NCBI RefSeq assembly: GCF_004363075.1
Contig: NZ_SNYN01000016.1
Location: forward strand, 37,232 to 101,231
Length of the DNA: 64,000 bases
DNA from: Actinorugispora endophytica
Lineage (GTDB): Bacteria; Actinomycetota; Actinomycetes; Streptosporangiales; Streptosporangiaceae
Direction: 5' to 3'
Shown: piece by piece, positions 1 to 7,288 of the stretch
How positions within the stretch are numbered: the stretch's first letter is position 1
Layout: the number at the start of each line of letters is the position of its first letter
The notes under the pieces: model-generated
Database searches by the model: none
What the model saw: the letters and a program-made list of their open reading frames with translations, nothing else
What the model was told of the DNA's origin: nothing
Translations under genes and position numbers: made by a program

Positions 1-1
1 G

Positions 2-1120
2 TTCGACGTCCTGTACCCGAAGGAGTACATGGAGGACCCGGACGAGTTCAACGAGGGCTACCTGGAGGACATCCCGGTCACCGCGGGTCCCTTCGAGGTC
101 GGGGAGATCGACAAGACCGCCCAGCGCGTCACCGTGACCCGCGACGACGACTGGTGGGGCGAGCCGGCCAAGCTCGACAGCATCACCTTCGCCACGTACG
201 AGATCGACGCGATGGCGGGCGTCTTCGTCAACAAGGAGATCGACGCCTTCTACGTGGGCTACGACGCGCCCTCCTACGAGCGCGCCCAGGAGCGCGAGGA
301 CGCCCGCATCGCCCGCGCGATCGACAACGGCTACCGCTACGTCGAGGTGAACGCCGACCGCGACGCGCTCTCGGACGTCGACGTCCGGCACGCCGTCATG
401 CTCGGCATCAGCCGCGAGTCCCTGGCCGCCGCCTCCCTCGAGGGCGTGGAGTGGCCCAGCGACCCCACGGCCAACCGGCTCATCCGCTCCAACCAGCCCG
501 CCTTCCAGGACAACTCCGGGGAGTGGGGGGCGCGCGACCCGGAGCGGGCGGCCGAACTGCTCGACGGCGCCGGCTGGGTCCTGGAGGAGGGCGCCGAGGT
601 GCGCACCAAGGACGGCGAGGAGCTCGTCCTGGAGTACGTGACCCCCTCGGGCCTGCAGACCACCCTCAACGAGGCCGAGATCACCCAGCAGCAGCTGGCC
701 GAGGTCGGCATCAAGGTCGAGATCAACACCGTTCCGTCGAACGACTTCTTCAACGAGTACATCTACAGGGGCAACTTCGACCTCTCCTCCTTCGTGCAGG
801 TCGGCTCCACCCCGTACGCCGGTGAGAGCTACGAGAACTACGGCGGCCCGTTCGGCGACGGCGAGGAGGACTGGGGCAACAACCTCGCCCGCACCTCCAC
901 CCCGGAGATCAACGACAAGTACGACGAGCTGATCCAGGAGACCGACCCCGAGCGGTACTACGAGATCGCCAACGAGATCGACACGCTGCTGTGGGAGAAC
1001 GCCCAGGGCATCCCCCTCTTCCAGCGCACCGGTATCTGGGCGGTGAACGAGAGGCTCGCCAACTTCGGCGCCGAGGGCATGTCCTCGGTCGTCTACGAGA
1101 ACATCGGCTACACCGGGTAG
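2..1120 (+). CDS. ABC transporter substrate-binding protein, family 5 (5' truncated)
   Basis: The reading frame is open from base 2 to the stop at 1118-1120, so the N-terminus, with its lipoprotein signal, lies outside the window. The visible 372 codons match the C-terminal two thirds of a peptide/nickel-type (OppA/DppA, SBP_bac_5) extracellular binding protein. These include a stretch resembling the usual GPF-x(n)-DDWWG segment near codon 35, a DVRHAVMLGISRE segment typical of the family around codon 130, and a C-terminal part rich in acidic residues and aromatics. Such proteins capture oligopeptides or similar solutes outside the membrane and pass them to a permease pair. The permease and ATPase genes are not in view. 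Base composition is like the surrounding chromosome. The family call is firm; the substrate is unknown. Confidence 0.88.
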   Translation, partial: FDVLYPKEYMEDPDEFNEGYLEDIPVTAGPFEVGEIDKTAQRVTVTRDDDWWGEPAKLDSITFATYEIDAMAGVFVNKEIDAFYVGYDAPSYERAQEREDARIARAIDNGYRYVEVNADRDALSDVDVRHAVMLGISRESLAAASLEGVEWPSDPTANRLIRSNQPAFQDNSGEWGARDPERAAELLDGAGWVLEEGAEVRTKDGEELVLEYVTPSGLQTTLNEAEITQQQLAEVGIKVEINTVPSNDFFNEYIYRGNFDLSSFVQVGSTPYAGESYENYGGPFGDGEEDWGNNLARTSTPEINDKYDELIQETDPERYYEIANEIDTLLWENAQGIPLFQRTGIWAVNERLANFGAEGMSSVVYENIGYTG

Positions 1121-1149
1121 CACCCGGTCCCACGCGACCGGTCCGAAGC

Positions 1150-1185
1150 GCGCCCCCGCCGGGAACCCCGTCCCGGCGGGGGCGC
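1150..1185 (+). terminator. strong hairpin terminator after the binding-protein gene
   Basis: A perfect 15-bp stem (1150-1164 with 1171-1185) closes a 6-base loop 30 bases after the stop codon at 1120. No T-run follows, as is common for actinomycete terminators. A second, weaker hairpin element lies just downstream (1205-1268). Confidence 0.75.
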
Positions 1186-1204
1186 CGTCCTGTCCGCGGG
1201 TCTC

Positions 1205-1268
1205 TCTCGAGGATCTTGACGTTGCCGCCCGGAAACCGTGATTCCAGGGCGATAACGTCAAGGTCATC
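1205..1268. repeat. intergenic hairpin element, family GATCTTGAC, copy 1
   Basis: An imperfect inverted repeat has its left arm around 1211-1230 (GATCTTGACGTT then CCGCCC) and its right arm around 1247-1267 (GGGCGATAACGTCAAGGTC). It lies between the convergent 3' ends at 1120 and 1330. Its outer arm shares GATCTTGAC with the hairpins at 7031, 28088, 35749 and others in this window. Confidence 0.6.
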
Positions 1269-1329
1269 GACAGAAGTACAGCGTTTCACTCCGGATACGC
1301 CGATGCTCGGCCGACCCGTCCAAGCCCTG

Positions 1330-1746
1330 TCAACGGCGCGGCGCGGGATCCCGTGCGTCGGTGGTCCGGCGCAGGGCGCGGACCAGCAGCCACCCGGCCA
1401 CCGCGCCGACCAGGGAGAGCGCGGCGGGAACCAGGAAGACGCCCCAGTCCGGGGACCCGCCGGCGGCCAGGACCGCGGCGTCGGCGATGACGGCCGCGAG
1501 CGGGCCGCCCAGGACCGCGGCGGCGTTGCGGCCGGTGCGCAGGCGCCACGGGGCGCGGTGCGCCAGCGCCGCCAGAACGGCGGCCGACAGAGTGCAGACG
1601 AAGCCGACGCCGCCGTGCCAGAGCACGGCCCCGCCGAACGAGGACAGCTGCTCGGGGGACGCCGCCTCGACGACGACGACCGCTCCCACGGTGTTGAGAA
1701 CGAACCAGGCGGCGAGGCCGACCAGCCACGAGATGATCAGATCCAT
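1330..1746 (-). CDS. small integral membrane protein, function unknown
   Basis: A protein of 138 residues with about four hydrophobic segments, starting MDLIISWLVGLAAWFVLNT, and a basic C-terminus, which suggests a four-helix membrane protein. I chose the ATG at 1746 because GGAGGAA sits 4-6 bases before it; a GTG at 1758 is possible and would abut the stop of the upstream gene. It is the last gene of a minus-strand group with the pilin-headed beta protein (1759-3099) and the MinD-like ATPase (3182-4195), so it may serve the same surface system. I recognise no family. A shadow frame in the same place is more Arg/Pro-rich and lacks a ribosome site. Confidence 0.65.
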   Translation of the reverse strand: MDLIISWLVGLAAWFVLNTVGAVVVVEAASPEQLSSFGGAVLWHGGVGFVCTLSAAVLAALAHRAPWRLRTGRNAAAVLGGPLAAVIADAAVLAAGGSPDWGVFLVPAALSLVGAVAGWLLVRALRRTTDARDPAPRR

Positions 1747-1758
1747 GCGTTCCTCCAC

Positions 1759-3099
1759 TCAGGCACAGGTGTCGTAGGGCACGTACTCGCGGACGCCGTC
1801 GCTCGGGGCGCCCAGATACTCCGCGCCGTTCACGGCCATCGACTCCCCGCCCCAGGTTCCGCCCAGCCCCAGGCTCACACCGAGCTTGGCCCCGGCGGAC
1901 ACGTCGTAGACGTTGTTCTCGTTGTCGTAGTGGACGCGGGAGGTGCGTCCGTTGTCGAAGAGCCATCGCTCGAACGGGCTCGGGTCGTCGCCCAGTTCGG
2001 TGGGGGCCATCGAGTCCCAGGTCAGCGGGATCACCTGGTCGGCGGCAACCAGGCCGAGCCAGTCCTCGACCATGGCCTGCTCCTCGGGGGTCTCCACCGT
2101 GACGCTGGTGGTGGTCACCGTGGAGGTCAGGCCCGTTGCCTGGGCCTGGGAGAGGATCAGGCGGGTGATGCCGCCGTCCTCGTCCCGGACGACGGACATC
2201 GTCCCGGTGCGGCCCGCCGCGGGCCTGCGCTTGTCGACGACCCAGTTGGCGTTGATGTGCGCGGTCCCGCCGAGTTCGTAGGTGGTGATCGTGCTGCCGT
2301 CGCGCGAGTCGCTGGACTGGCCGAGTACGCTCTGCACACCGACCCCGCCCTCGATGAGCAGCTTGGGGTTGACGCTCCAGCCGTCGATGCCGCCGGTCGA
2401 CGGCTCGCCCTCCGCCTCGTCGTCGCGGTCCCTGCCCAGCTTGAGCCCCGCCATGGCCTGGGCGCTCACACTGGTCTCGACGGCCCGGCGGGTGATGTCC
2501 GGTTCGGGCAGGTCCGGCCCCCAGATCTGCTCGACCCCCCACCCGATGATCGGGCTGACGCTCTTGGTCAGCTCGATCTTCTGCTGGGTGCGCAGGTCGT
2601 CGGCGAACCCCGCGGCCTCCTCCGGGTCGTCGAACACCCAGGTGCTGCCGTTCGGCAGGGACACGCCGCCGCCCACGCTGATCTCCGCGCCGAGCTGGAA
2701 GACCTTCCCCACGTTGACGTTGGCCCCCGCCCCCAGCGACGCCTCCAGCTTGGAGTTGTCCACGAGCGTCAGCCGGGTCTCCCCGTTGGAGTAGGTCTCG
2801 GTGATGAAGGAGAACTCCTCGCCGAGGGTGAGGACCACCTCGACCTGGTAGCCCGACACGTCGGTCAGCCTGGTCTGCAGGCAGCGCTCGGGTTCGTAGT
2901 CCTCGTCGGCGGCGACGTCGTCGGGGTCGGCACCGCAGTCCTCCAGGGCCAGCGCCATGCAGATGGCGCGTTGGATGCCCTCGGAGACGGGGTTGGGCAG
3001 GGCGAGGAGCAGGACCGCCGCCACGACGGCGGAGACAAGGACGACTACGGCGACGTACTCGGTGAGGCTGCCACCGGCGTCGCCCTGTTGGGGGGCCAT
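1759..3099 (-). CDS. pilin-headed beta-strand-rich surface protein
   Basis: The 446-residue product starts with a Flp-pilin-like head. Gly9 precedes the putative mature end, Glu14 and Tyr15 stand at +5 and +6, and a 20-residue hydrophobic helix follows, then an amphipathic stretch and two cysteines (47 and 55). Residues from about 75 on are rich in Gly/Thr/Val with alternating hydrophobic residues (for example LGAGANVNVGKVFQLGAEI), suggesting many beta strands. A third cysteine pair partner sits at the extreme C-terminus (DTCA). Flp-type prepilins are cut after the Gly by a TadV-like peptidase and assembled by the Tad machine encoded at 15.6-24 kb. The large domain is not one I can name; a tip adhesin, shell or membrane-inserting toxin are all possible. 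No clear ribosome site precedes the ATG. Confidence 0.7.
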   Translation of the reverse strand: MAPQQGDAGGSLTEYVAVVVLVSAVVAAVLLLALPNPVSEGIQRAICMALALEDCGADPDDVAADEDYEPERCLQTRLTDVSGYQVEVVLTLGEEFSFITETYSNGETRLTLVDNSKLEASLGAGANVNVGKVFQLGAEISVGGGVSLPNGSTWVFDDPEEAAGFADDLRTQQKIELTKSVSPIIGWGVEQIWGPDLPEPDITRRAVETSVSAQAMAGLKLGRDRDDEAEGEPSTGGIDGWSVNPKLLIEGGVGVQSVLGQSSDSRDGSTITTYELGGTAHINANWVVDKRRPAAGRTGTMSVVRDEDGGITRLILSQAQATGLTSTVTTTSVTVETPEEQAMVEDWLGLVAADQVIPLTWDSMAPTELGDDPSPFERWLFDNGRTSRVHYDNENNVYDVSAGAKLGVSLGLGGTWGGESMAVNGAEYLGAPSDGVREYVPYDTCA

Positions 3100-3181
3100 G
3101 CGGTGGACTGTAGAAAAGGTGCGAATCGGGCGAGTAGAAGCTCAGGACCCTATCGGTGGTGGGCCCAGGGGCCCTGTCGGA

Positions 3182-4195
3182 TCACCGGAAGGCGGAGGCG
3201 ATCTCGGCGGCCAGTTCGAGGTAGGCCACGTGGGTGCCGGGACGCAGCCGGGCCAGTTCGATGGATGCGCCCTCCTCCAGATGCGGGTCGTCGGGGACGC
3301 GCAGGACCCGGCGGCAGCGGCCGGAGAAGTGGTCCTCCAGCTGGTCGAGGTCGACCCCGGTGCTGCTCCCCGGGGTCCGGGAGATGACGGCCACGGAGTC
3401 CCGGGCGAGGTCGGCGTGCCCGTGCTCCTCCAGCCAGTCGAGGGTGGCGGAGGCGCCGCGGGCCCCGTCCACCGAGGGAGGGCAGACCAGCACCAGCTGG
3501 TCGGACAGGGTCAGGATCGCGTGCATCGCGGGGTGCAGCATGCCGGTGCCGCAGTCGGTGACGCAGATGGAGTAGAAGCGCTCGACGATCCCCGCGGCCC
3601 GGCGGTAGTCCCGGTCGCCGAGGACCCGATGGGCGTCGGGGTCCGCCCCCGAGGCCAGGAACTCCAGCCGGGACGGCGACTGGCTGGTGTAGCCGCGCAC
3701 GTCGGAGTAGCGCTCGACGGTGCTCCAGCGGTCGACCAGGTCGCGGACCGTGCGCCGGTTGCGCAGTTCCGGGGGCAGGCGGTCGGCGAGGGTGCCCCGG
3801 TTGGAGTTGGCGTCCACCGCGATGACCCGGTCGCCCCGCTCCTCGGCCAGCACCGACCCGAGACCCACCGCGGTGGTGGTCTTCCCGGCCCCGCCCTTCA
3901 TGCTGAGCACCGCGACCCGGTGGTGGCCGCTGACGACGGGAACACGCACCCGCTCCCGGAGCTCCTGGCGGCGCCGTTCGATCCTGGAGTCACCCGGGTT
4001 GATCAGCCCGCCGCTGACCGTGAACACCGCGCGCCGCCACCCTTCGCTGGGCGCCCTGCGCACCGGTCGCAGCAGCGACTCGGAGGTCAGGTCCGCGGCG
4101 GTTCCCGGCCGCGGGGCGTCCACGGGCGGCCGTGGAGCCCCCGGGTAGAGGCTGTCGCCGTCGGACTCGGGCCGGTGGGGGGAACTGGAGGACAC
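3182..4195 (-). CDS. MinD/ParA-family P-loop ATPase
   Basis: The 337-residue protein has a proline-rich N-terminal 45 residues, a conserved linker (WRRAVFTVSGGLINPG) and a MinD/SIMIBI ATPase domain. The deviant Walker A KGGAGKTTT lies at about residues 100-108 and DANSNRGTLADRL follows. This linker-plus-ATPase architecture is what I know from actinobacterial ATPases next to type VII secretion genes, but no WXG100, EccC or EccD gene lies in the window. Here the neighbours are the pilin-headed protein 82 bases downstream and the toxin cassettes upstream. The GTG at 4195 has GAAAGG upstream and gives a sensible start; a longer frame to 4387 lacks support. Its likely role is spatial control of a membrane machine. 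Confidence 0.8.
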   Translation of the reverse strand: MSSSSPHRPESDGDSLYPGAPRPPVDAPRPGTAADLTSESLLRPVRRAPSEGWRRAVFTVSGGLINPGDSRIERRRQELRERVRVPVVSGHHRVAVLSMKGGAGKTTTAVGLGSVLAEERGDRVIAVDANSNRGTLADRLPPELRNRRTVRDLVDRWSTVERYSDVRGYTSQSPSRLEFLASGADPDAHRVLGDRDYRRAAGIVERFYSICVTDCGTGMLHPAMHAILTLSDQLVLVCPPSVDGARGASATLDWLEEHGHADLARDSVAVISRTPGSSTGVDLDQLEDHFSGRCRRVLRVPDDPHLEEGASIELARLRPGTHVAYLELAAEIASAFR

Positions 4196-4455
4196 CGTCG
4201 CCTTTCTGCCACCGCGACCGACGGGCCGCGACCAAGGGGAGCGCCGCCCGATCCTACGCGTCCGGGACGCGAGGGGCACGGACCGGTCGGGCCAGACCCA
4301 AAAATAAGCCCACTGGCCGGGAACGGCCACCGGGAACGGATCTCCGTCGCAGGGACCGAAATCCCCGGTTGCGCACCACAGAGTCACGGTACAGTCACCC
4401 AGACCGCCCCCGACCGCCCCCCGACCGCCCCCCGACCGAGCCCCGGAGCCCTCAC

Positions 4456-4824
4456 ATGTACCGGAAGCCCCCCAAGGACCTCAGGATCGCGCGCGTGCTC
4501 CTGTTCGTGGTCGCCGGAATCTCCCTCGCGGTGTTCTGCGTCGGGGCCGCCTTCCTCCCCCTGACCCCTTCGGTGCTCGCGGAACTGACCTGGATCCTGG
4601 TTCCCGGGGTGCTCTCCCTCGTCTTCGGGGTGCGGATTCCCAAGGGTGGCAGGCCGCTGTTCTGGTCGATCGTCGTCCTCCAGGCGCTGTTCGTCCTGTT
4701 CTCGCTGGGTGAGCTCGGCCAGGGACCGAGGGGGCTGACCCAGATGCTCTTCCCGGTCCTGATCCTGGTGTTCGTACTGCGCAGACCGTCCCGGGACTTT
4801 CTCGGCGGACGCGCCGAGGCGTAG
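4456..4824 (+). CDS. four-helix membrane protein, partner of toxin 1
   Basis: The 122-residue protein has four hydrophobic segments and ends RRPSRDFLGGRAEA. It is clearly homologous to residues 1-115 of the toxin at 7289-9361, with the same order of motifs: RxARLLxFVxAGI, PGVLxLVFxxRxPxGGRxLFW, LTQxxxPVLxLxxV. In that toxin the module is fused in frame to the pilin-like head. Here it is a separate gene ending 145 bases before toxin 1, so the two must work together. Possible roles are a membrane anchor, an assembly platform or a dedicated chaperone for the pilin-headed toxin. ATG 4456 has GGAG upstream. I know no named family for it. Confidence 0.75.
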   Translation: MYRKPPKDLRIARVLLFVVAGISLAVFCVGAAFLPLTPSVLAELTWILVPGVLSLVFGVRIPKGGRPLFWSIVVLQALFVLFSLGELGQGPRGLTQMLFPVLILVFVLRRPSRDFLGGRAEA

Positions 4825-4969
4825 CCGGCGCCCCGGCCCGAATCCCGGGCCCAGCCGGAGTGTCCACTTCAGGCCATCGGTTTGGGCCCGGAAGCCCTTA
4901 TACGTTCCGTAGTGACCTGGTTACCTTTATCCGGCTCTGTGTTCCCCCTGATAGGCCGGTGAGTTCTCG

Positions 4970-6640
4970 GTGCTGCGAAGGATCCATGACCCCGAACGGG
5001 GCGCGTCGATTCTCGAGTACGCGGCGGTCATGGCCCTGGTGGCGGCCATCGCCGGGGTGCTGTTCGCCAGCGGTGTCGCGGAGGCGGTCCGGGACGGGGT
5101 GAACGACTCGGTCGCCCTGGCGCTGGGGGGTGAAGGCACCCCGGGAGGCGGGGGAGATCCCGGGACGGGCCGGCCGGAGCCTGGCCGGGAGCGGGGCGGC
5201 GGGCAGGGGGAGCCCTCCGGAGAGGAGGAGGGCGAGCCGGCCGGTTCCGAACGGGGAGGCAGGGGCGGCGACACCCCCAGAGGGACCCCGAAAGGGGTGG
5301 CGGACGGCTGGAGCCTCACCGGTGAGCAGGTGGGCGACTACTACGCCGACCTGCTGTGGAACCACCCCAGGGAAAACCTCGTGGGAACGATCGAGAGCGT
5401 CCTCGACCCGCTGGGCACGATGGACGCGATGATGGACGGCGTCGTGGACACCGCCGTGACGATGCGGGACGAGTACGCGGAGAACAGGCGGGCGGCTCTG
5501 GACCAGCTCCTCTCCGGTGACGTCCTCGGCGGAATCGGCACCTACGTCGGCGGGAGTCTCCGGATCACGGTCTGGGACAACCCCTACAACGGGCTCGCGA
5601 TCGCCCGGGGCCTCTGGGGGAGCGCGAGCGAGCACGTCGAGAACGGCGAGTACGGACGGGCCGCCGCGGACGTGGCGTCGGAGGTCCTCGGCTGGGTGGG
5701 GCCGGGAAGGGTCGGCCGGATCCTCGACATCCTCAAACGCGGCCCGGACGCCCCGAGCGCCCCGGACCGGCCGGGGAGCCACCCCCAAGCCGGAGCCGAC
5801 GACCCGCCCGACACCACGGGGAGGGACGAGGAGGGGGCGACGAGAAGCCGGCCCGAGGAGGGCGAGAATCCCGGCGTCTCCTGCCCGGTCGGCGCCAACA
5901 GCTTCGTCCCGGGCACACTCGTCCTGATGGCCGACGGCGGTTACCGGGCCATCGAGGGCATTGACGCGGGTGAGCGGGTGTGGGCATTCGACCCGGCCAC
6001 AGGCGAGGAAGGCCCCCGGGTGGTCACCGACCTGATCACCGGCGGGGGCGCCAAGACCCTCGTCGACATCACCGTCGTCGACGACACCGGCGAAGCCGGC
6101 ACGGTCACCGCCACCGACGAGCACCCGTTCTGGGCGGTGGAGCGGGCCGAGTGGGTCGCCGCCGTCGACCTGGAACCAGGAGAGTGGCTGCGCACCTCGG
6201 CGGGAACCTGGGCCCAGGTAAGCGCCGTGGAGACGCGAGCAGTCCCCGACCAGCAGGTGCACAACCTCACGGTCGAGGACCTGCACACCTACTACGTCGC
6301 GGTCGGCGGGGTCGGGGTACTTGTCCACAATGATGGTTGCACTCCCATTCGTGACATCGTTACTGACGAAAACGGTGGTCTCATCGGTTGGGAGAACAGC
6401 AGGGGCGTTCGGGTCGTCACTCCGCAGGAGCTCCAGGATGTTAGGGCGAGGTTGCGTGAGGAGTACGGAGACCCCACCGTGCGGGAGGTTCCGGGAAAGG
6501 GAACGGTTGAGGTCTGGGAAGTCGAAGGAGGGAAGATCAATTACCGGAATTTCAGTAGCTCAGGCGGTTCGAATGATCCGACTATCGATTTCTCTGGTTT
6601 TTCGGATTTAGGGATGAAGAGATTGCATTCCGAGGAGTAG
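4970..6640 (+). CDS. polymorphic toxin 1: Flp-pilin-like head, HINT domain, unassigned C-terminal toxin
   Basis: The 556-residue protein starts with GTG 4970. Residues 1-52 mimic the Flp pilin of this locus (14485-14739): RRIHDPERG, cut site after Gly11, Glu16/Tyr17 at +5/+6, the AAVxxLVAAI helix and an LALGG end. A Gly/Glu-rich linker (55-105) and an alpha-helical pretoxin region (110-255) follow. The HINT domain starts at Cys305, with SFVPGTLVLMADG, the block TDEH and the terminal LVHN. HINT domains of polymorphic toxins cleave themselves to free the toxin. The last about 100 residues are the variable toxin; the INYRNFSSSGG and IDFSG segments recall short C-terminal toxins of CDI/RHS proteins, but I cannot assign an activity. 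The immunity gene starts 6 bases downstream. GC content falls sharply right after the HINT domain. Confidence 0.85.
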   Translation: MLRRIHDPERGASILEYAAVMALVAAIAGVLFASGVAEAVRDGVNDSVALALGGEGTPGGGGDPGTGRPEPGRERGGGQGEPSGEEEGEPAGSERGGRGGDTPRGTPKGVADGWSLTGEQVGDYYADLLWNHPRENLVGTIESVLDPLGTMDAMMDGVVDTAVTMRDEYAENRRAALDQLLSGDVLGGIGTYVGGSLRITVWDNPYNGLAIARGLWGSASEHVENGEYGRAAADVASEVLGWVGPGRVGRILDILKRGPDAPSAPDRPGSHPQAGADDPPDTTGRDEEGATRSRPEEGENPGVSCPVGANSFVPGTLVLMADGGYRAIEGIDAGERVWAFDPATGEEGPRVVTDLITGGGAKTLVDITVVDDTGEAGTVTATDEHPFWAVERAEWVAAVDLEPGEWLRTSAGTWAQVSAVETRAVPDQQVHNLTVEDLHTYYVAVGGVGVLVHNDGCTPIRDIVTDENGGLIGWENSRGVRVVTPQELQDVRARLREEYGDPTVREVPGKGTVEVWEVEGGKINYRNFSSSGGSNDPTIDFSGFSDLGMKRLHSEE

Positions 6641-6646
6641 TCTTAG

Positions 6647-6982
6647 GTGGGTTTCAGTCGCGAAAAATATCAAGAAGAACTCGGTTATCTGGTGGATTAT
6701 GCCAAGGTTGATTGGTTGAATTTTTATCCGATAGAGGGCGCTGCCAGGGTTCTTGTCGGCTCGGAAGCTTCTGGCGAGTGCTGTAGGAAGGTGGTGTTGA
6801 ATTTGATAGGGGACATGTTTGATGCCGGGATTCGCCCCATTGACCTGACTCCGCCGCCGGGGCCGCCGTTCGTTTCATGGGCTACCGACAAGGAGCAGAC
6901 TCTGCGTCGGATTGCCAGGGAAATGGATGAACGTGAAAATTCGATCGATTTCATAGACATTTGCTGGTTCACGTTTGTTTGA
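6647..6982 (+). CDS. immunity protein for toxin 1 (putative)
   Basis: The 111-residue acidic cytoplasmic protein starts with GTG 6647; GAGGAG lies 9 bases upstream, overlapping the end of the toxin gene. The pattern GDMFDAGIRPIDLTP, then PFVSWATDKEQTLRRI, then DICWFTF, recalls a small protein family I remember beside polymorphic toxins in actinobacteria and proteobacteria (level/duty: GDLL..G....DL...GF.PW......I...W......DICWF). The assignment as immunity rests on that resemblance and on its position directly behind the toxin. About 38% of bases 6661-6720 are G or C, far below the genome, consistent with recent transfer of the toxin tip with its antidote. Confidence 0.72.
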   Translation: MGFSREKYQEELGYLVDYAKVDWLNFYPIEGAARVLVGSEASGECCRKVVLNLIGDMFDAGIRPIDLTPPPGPPFVSWATDKEQTLRRIAREMDERENSIDFIDICWFTFV

Positions 6983-7030
6983 ACAAAGGTTTTTGGTTGT
7001 GAAGTGGGCTCATCGGGCCTTGTTTTCCTG

Positions 7031-7095
7031 TTGATGATCTTGGCGTTGGTGTTCCAGAATTGAGGATTTTGGAACGCCAACGCCAAGATCATCAA
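7031..7095. repeat. intergenic hairpin element, copy 2
   Basis: Arms 7031-7056 and 7070-7095 pair at 25 of 26 positions around a 13-base loop; the core is GATGATCTTGGCGTTGG. It lies in the 306-base gap between the immunity gene (stop 6982) and the next toxin (start 7289). No gene is seen in the rest of that gap. It probably ends transcription of the first cassette. Relatives are listed at 1205, 28088, 28669, 35749, 46894 and 56059. Confidence 0.8.
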
Positions 7096-7288
7096 CAAAG
7101 GCGTGGTGTTCTACCGGGGACACGTCGCACGGGCTCGGAACGGGGGGCATCTCGTCTGCGGACAACCGAACCGCCTGCTCCACGGCCCACATTAGGTCCC
7201 AGGGCCCTTCCCTGGATGAAGGAAGGCGTTTTAGATTCAAGGGGTTCGCCATTTCATCCCATCGGTGTGCCAGTTACAGCGGAGCCTC

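Noticed and set aside
991..3387. Very long plus-strand open frame opposite the pilin-headed beta protein
   Set aside because: Arg/Gly/Pro-rich shadow without ribosome site or domain; the minus-strand frame has a pilin motif and ordered composition.
3182..4195. MinD-like ATPase as a chromosome-partition ParA
   Set aside because: No parB or parS-like sites are near; the N-terminal linker is that of secretion-associated ATPases.
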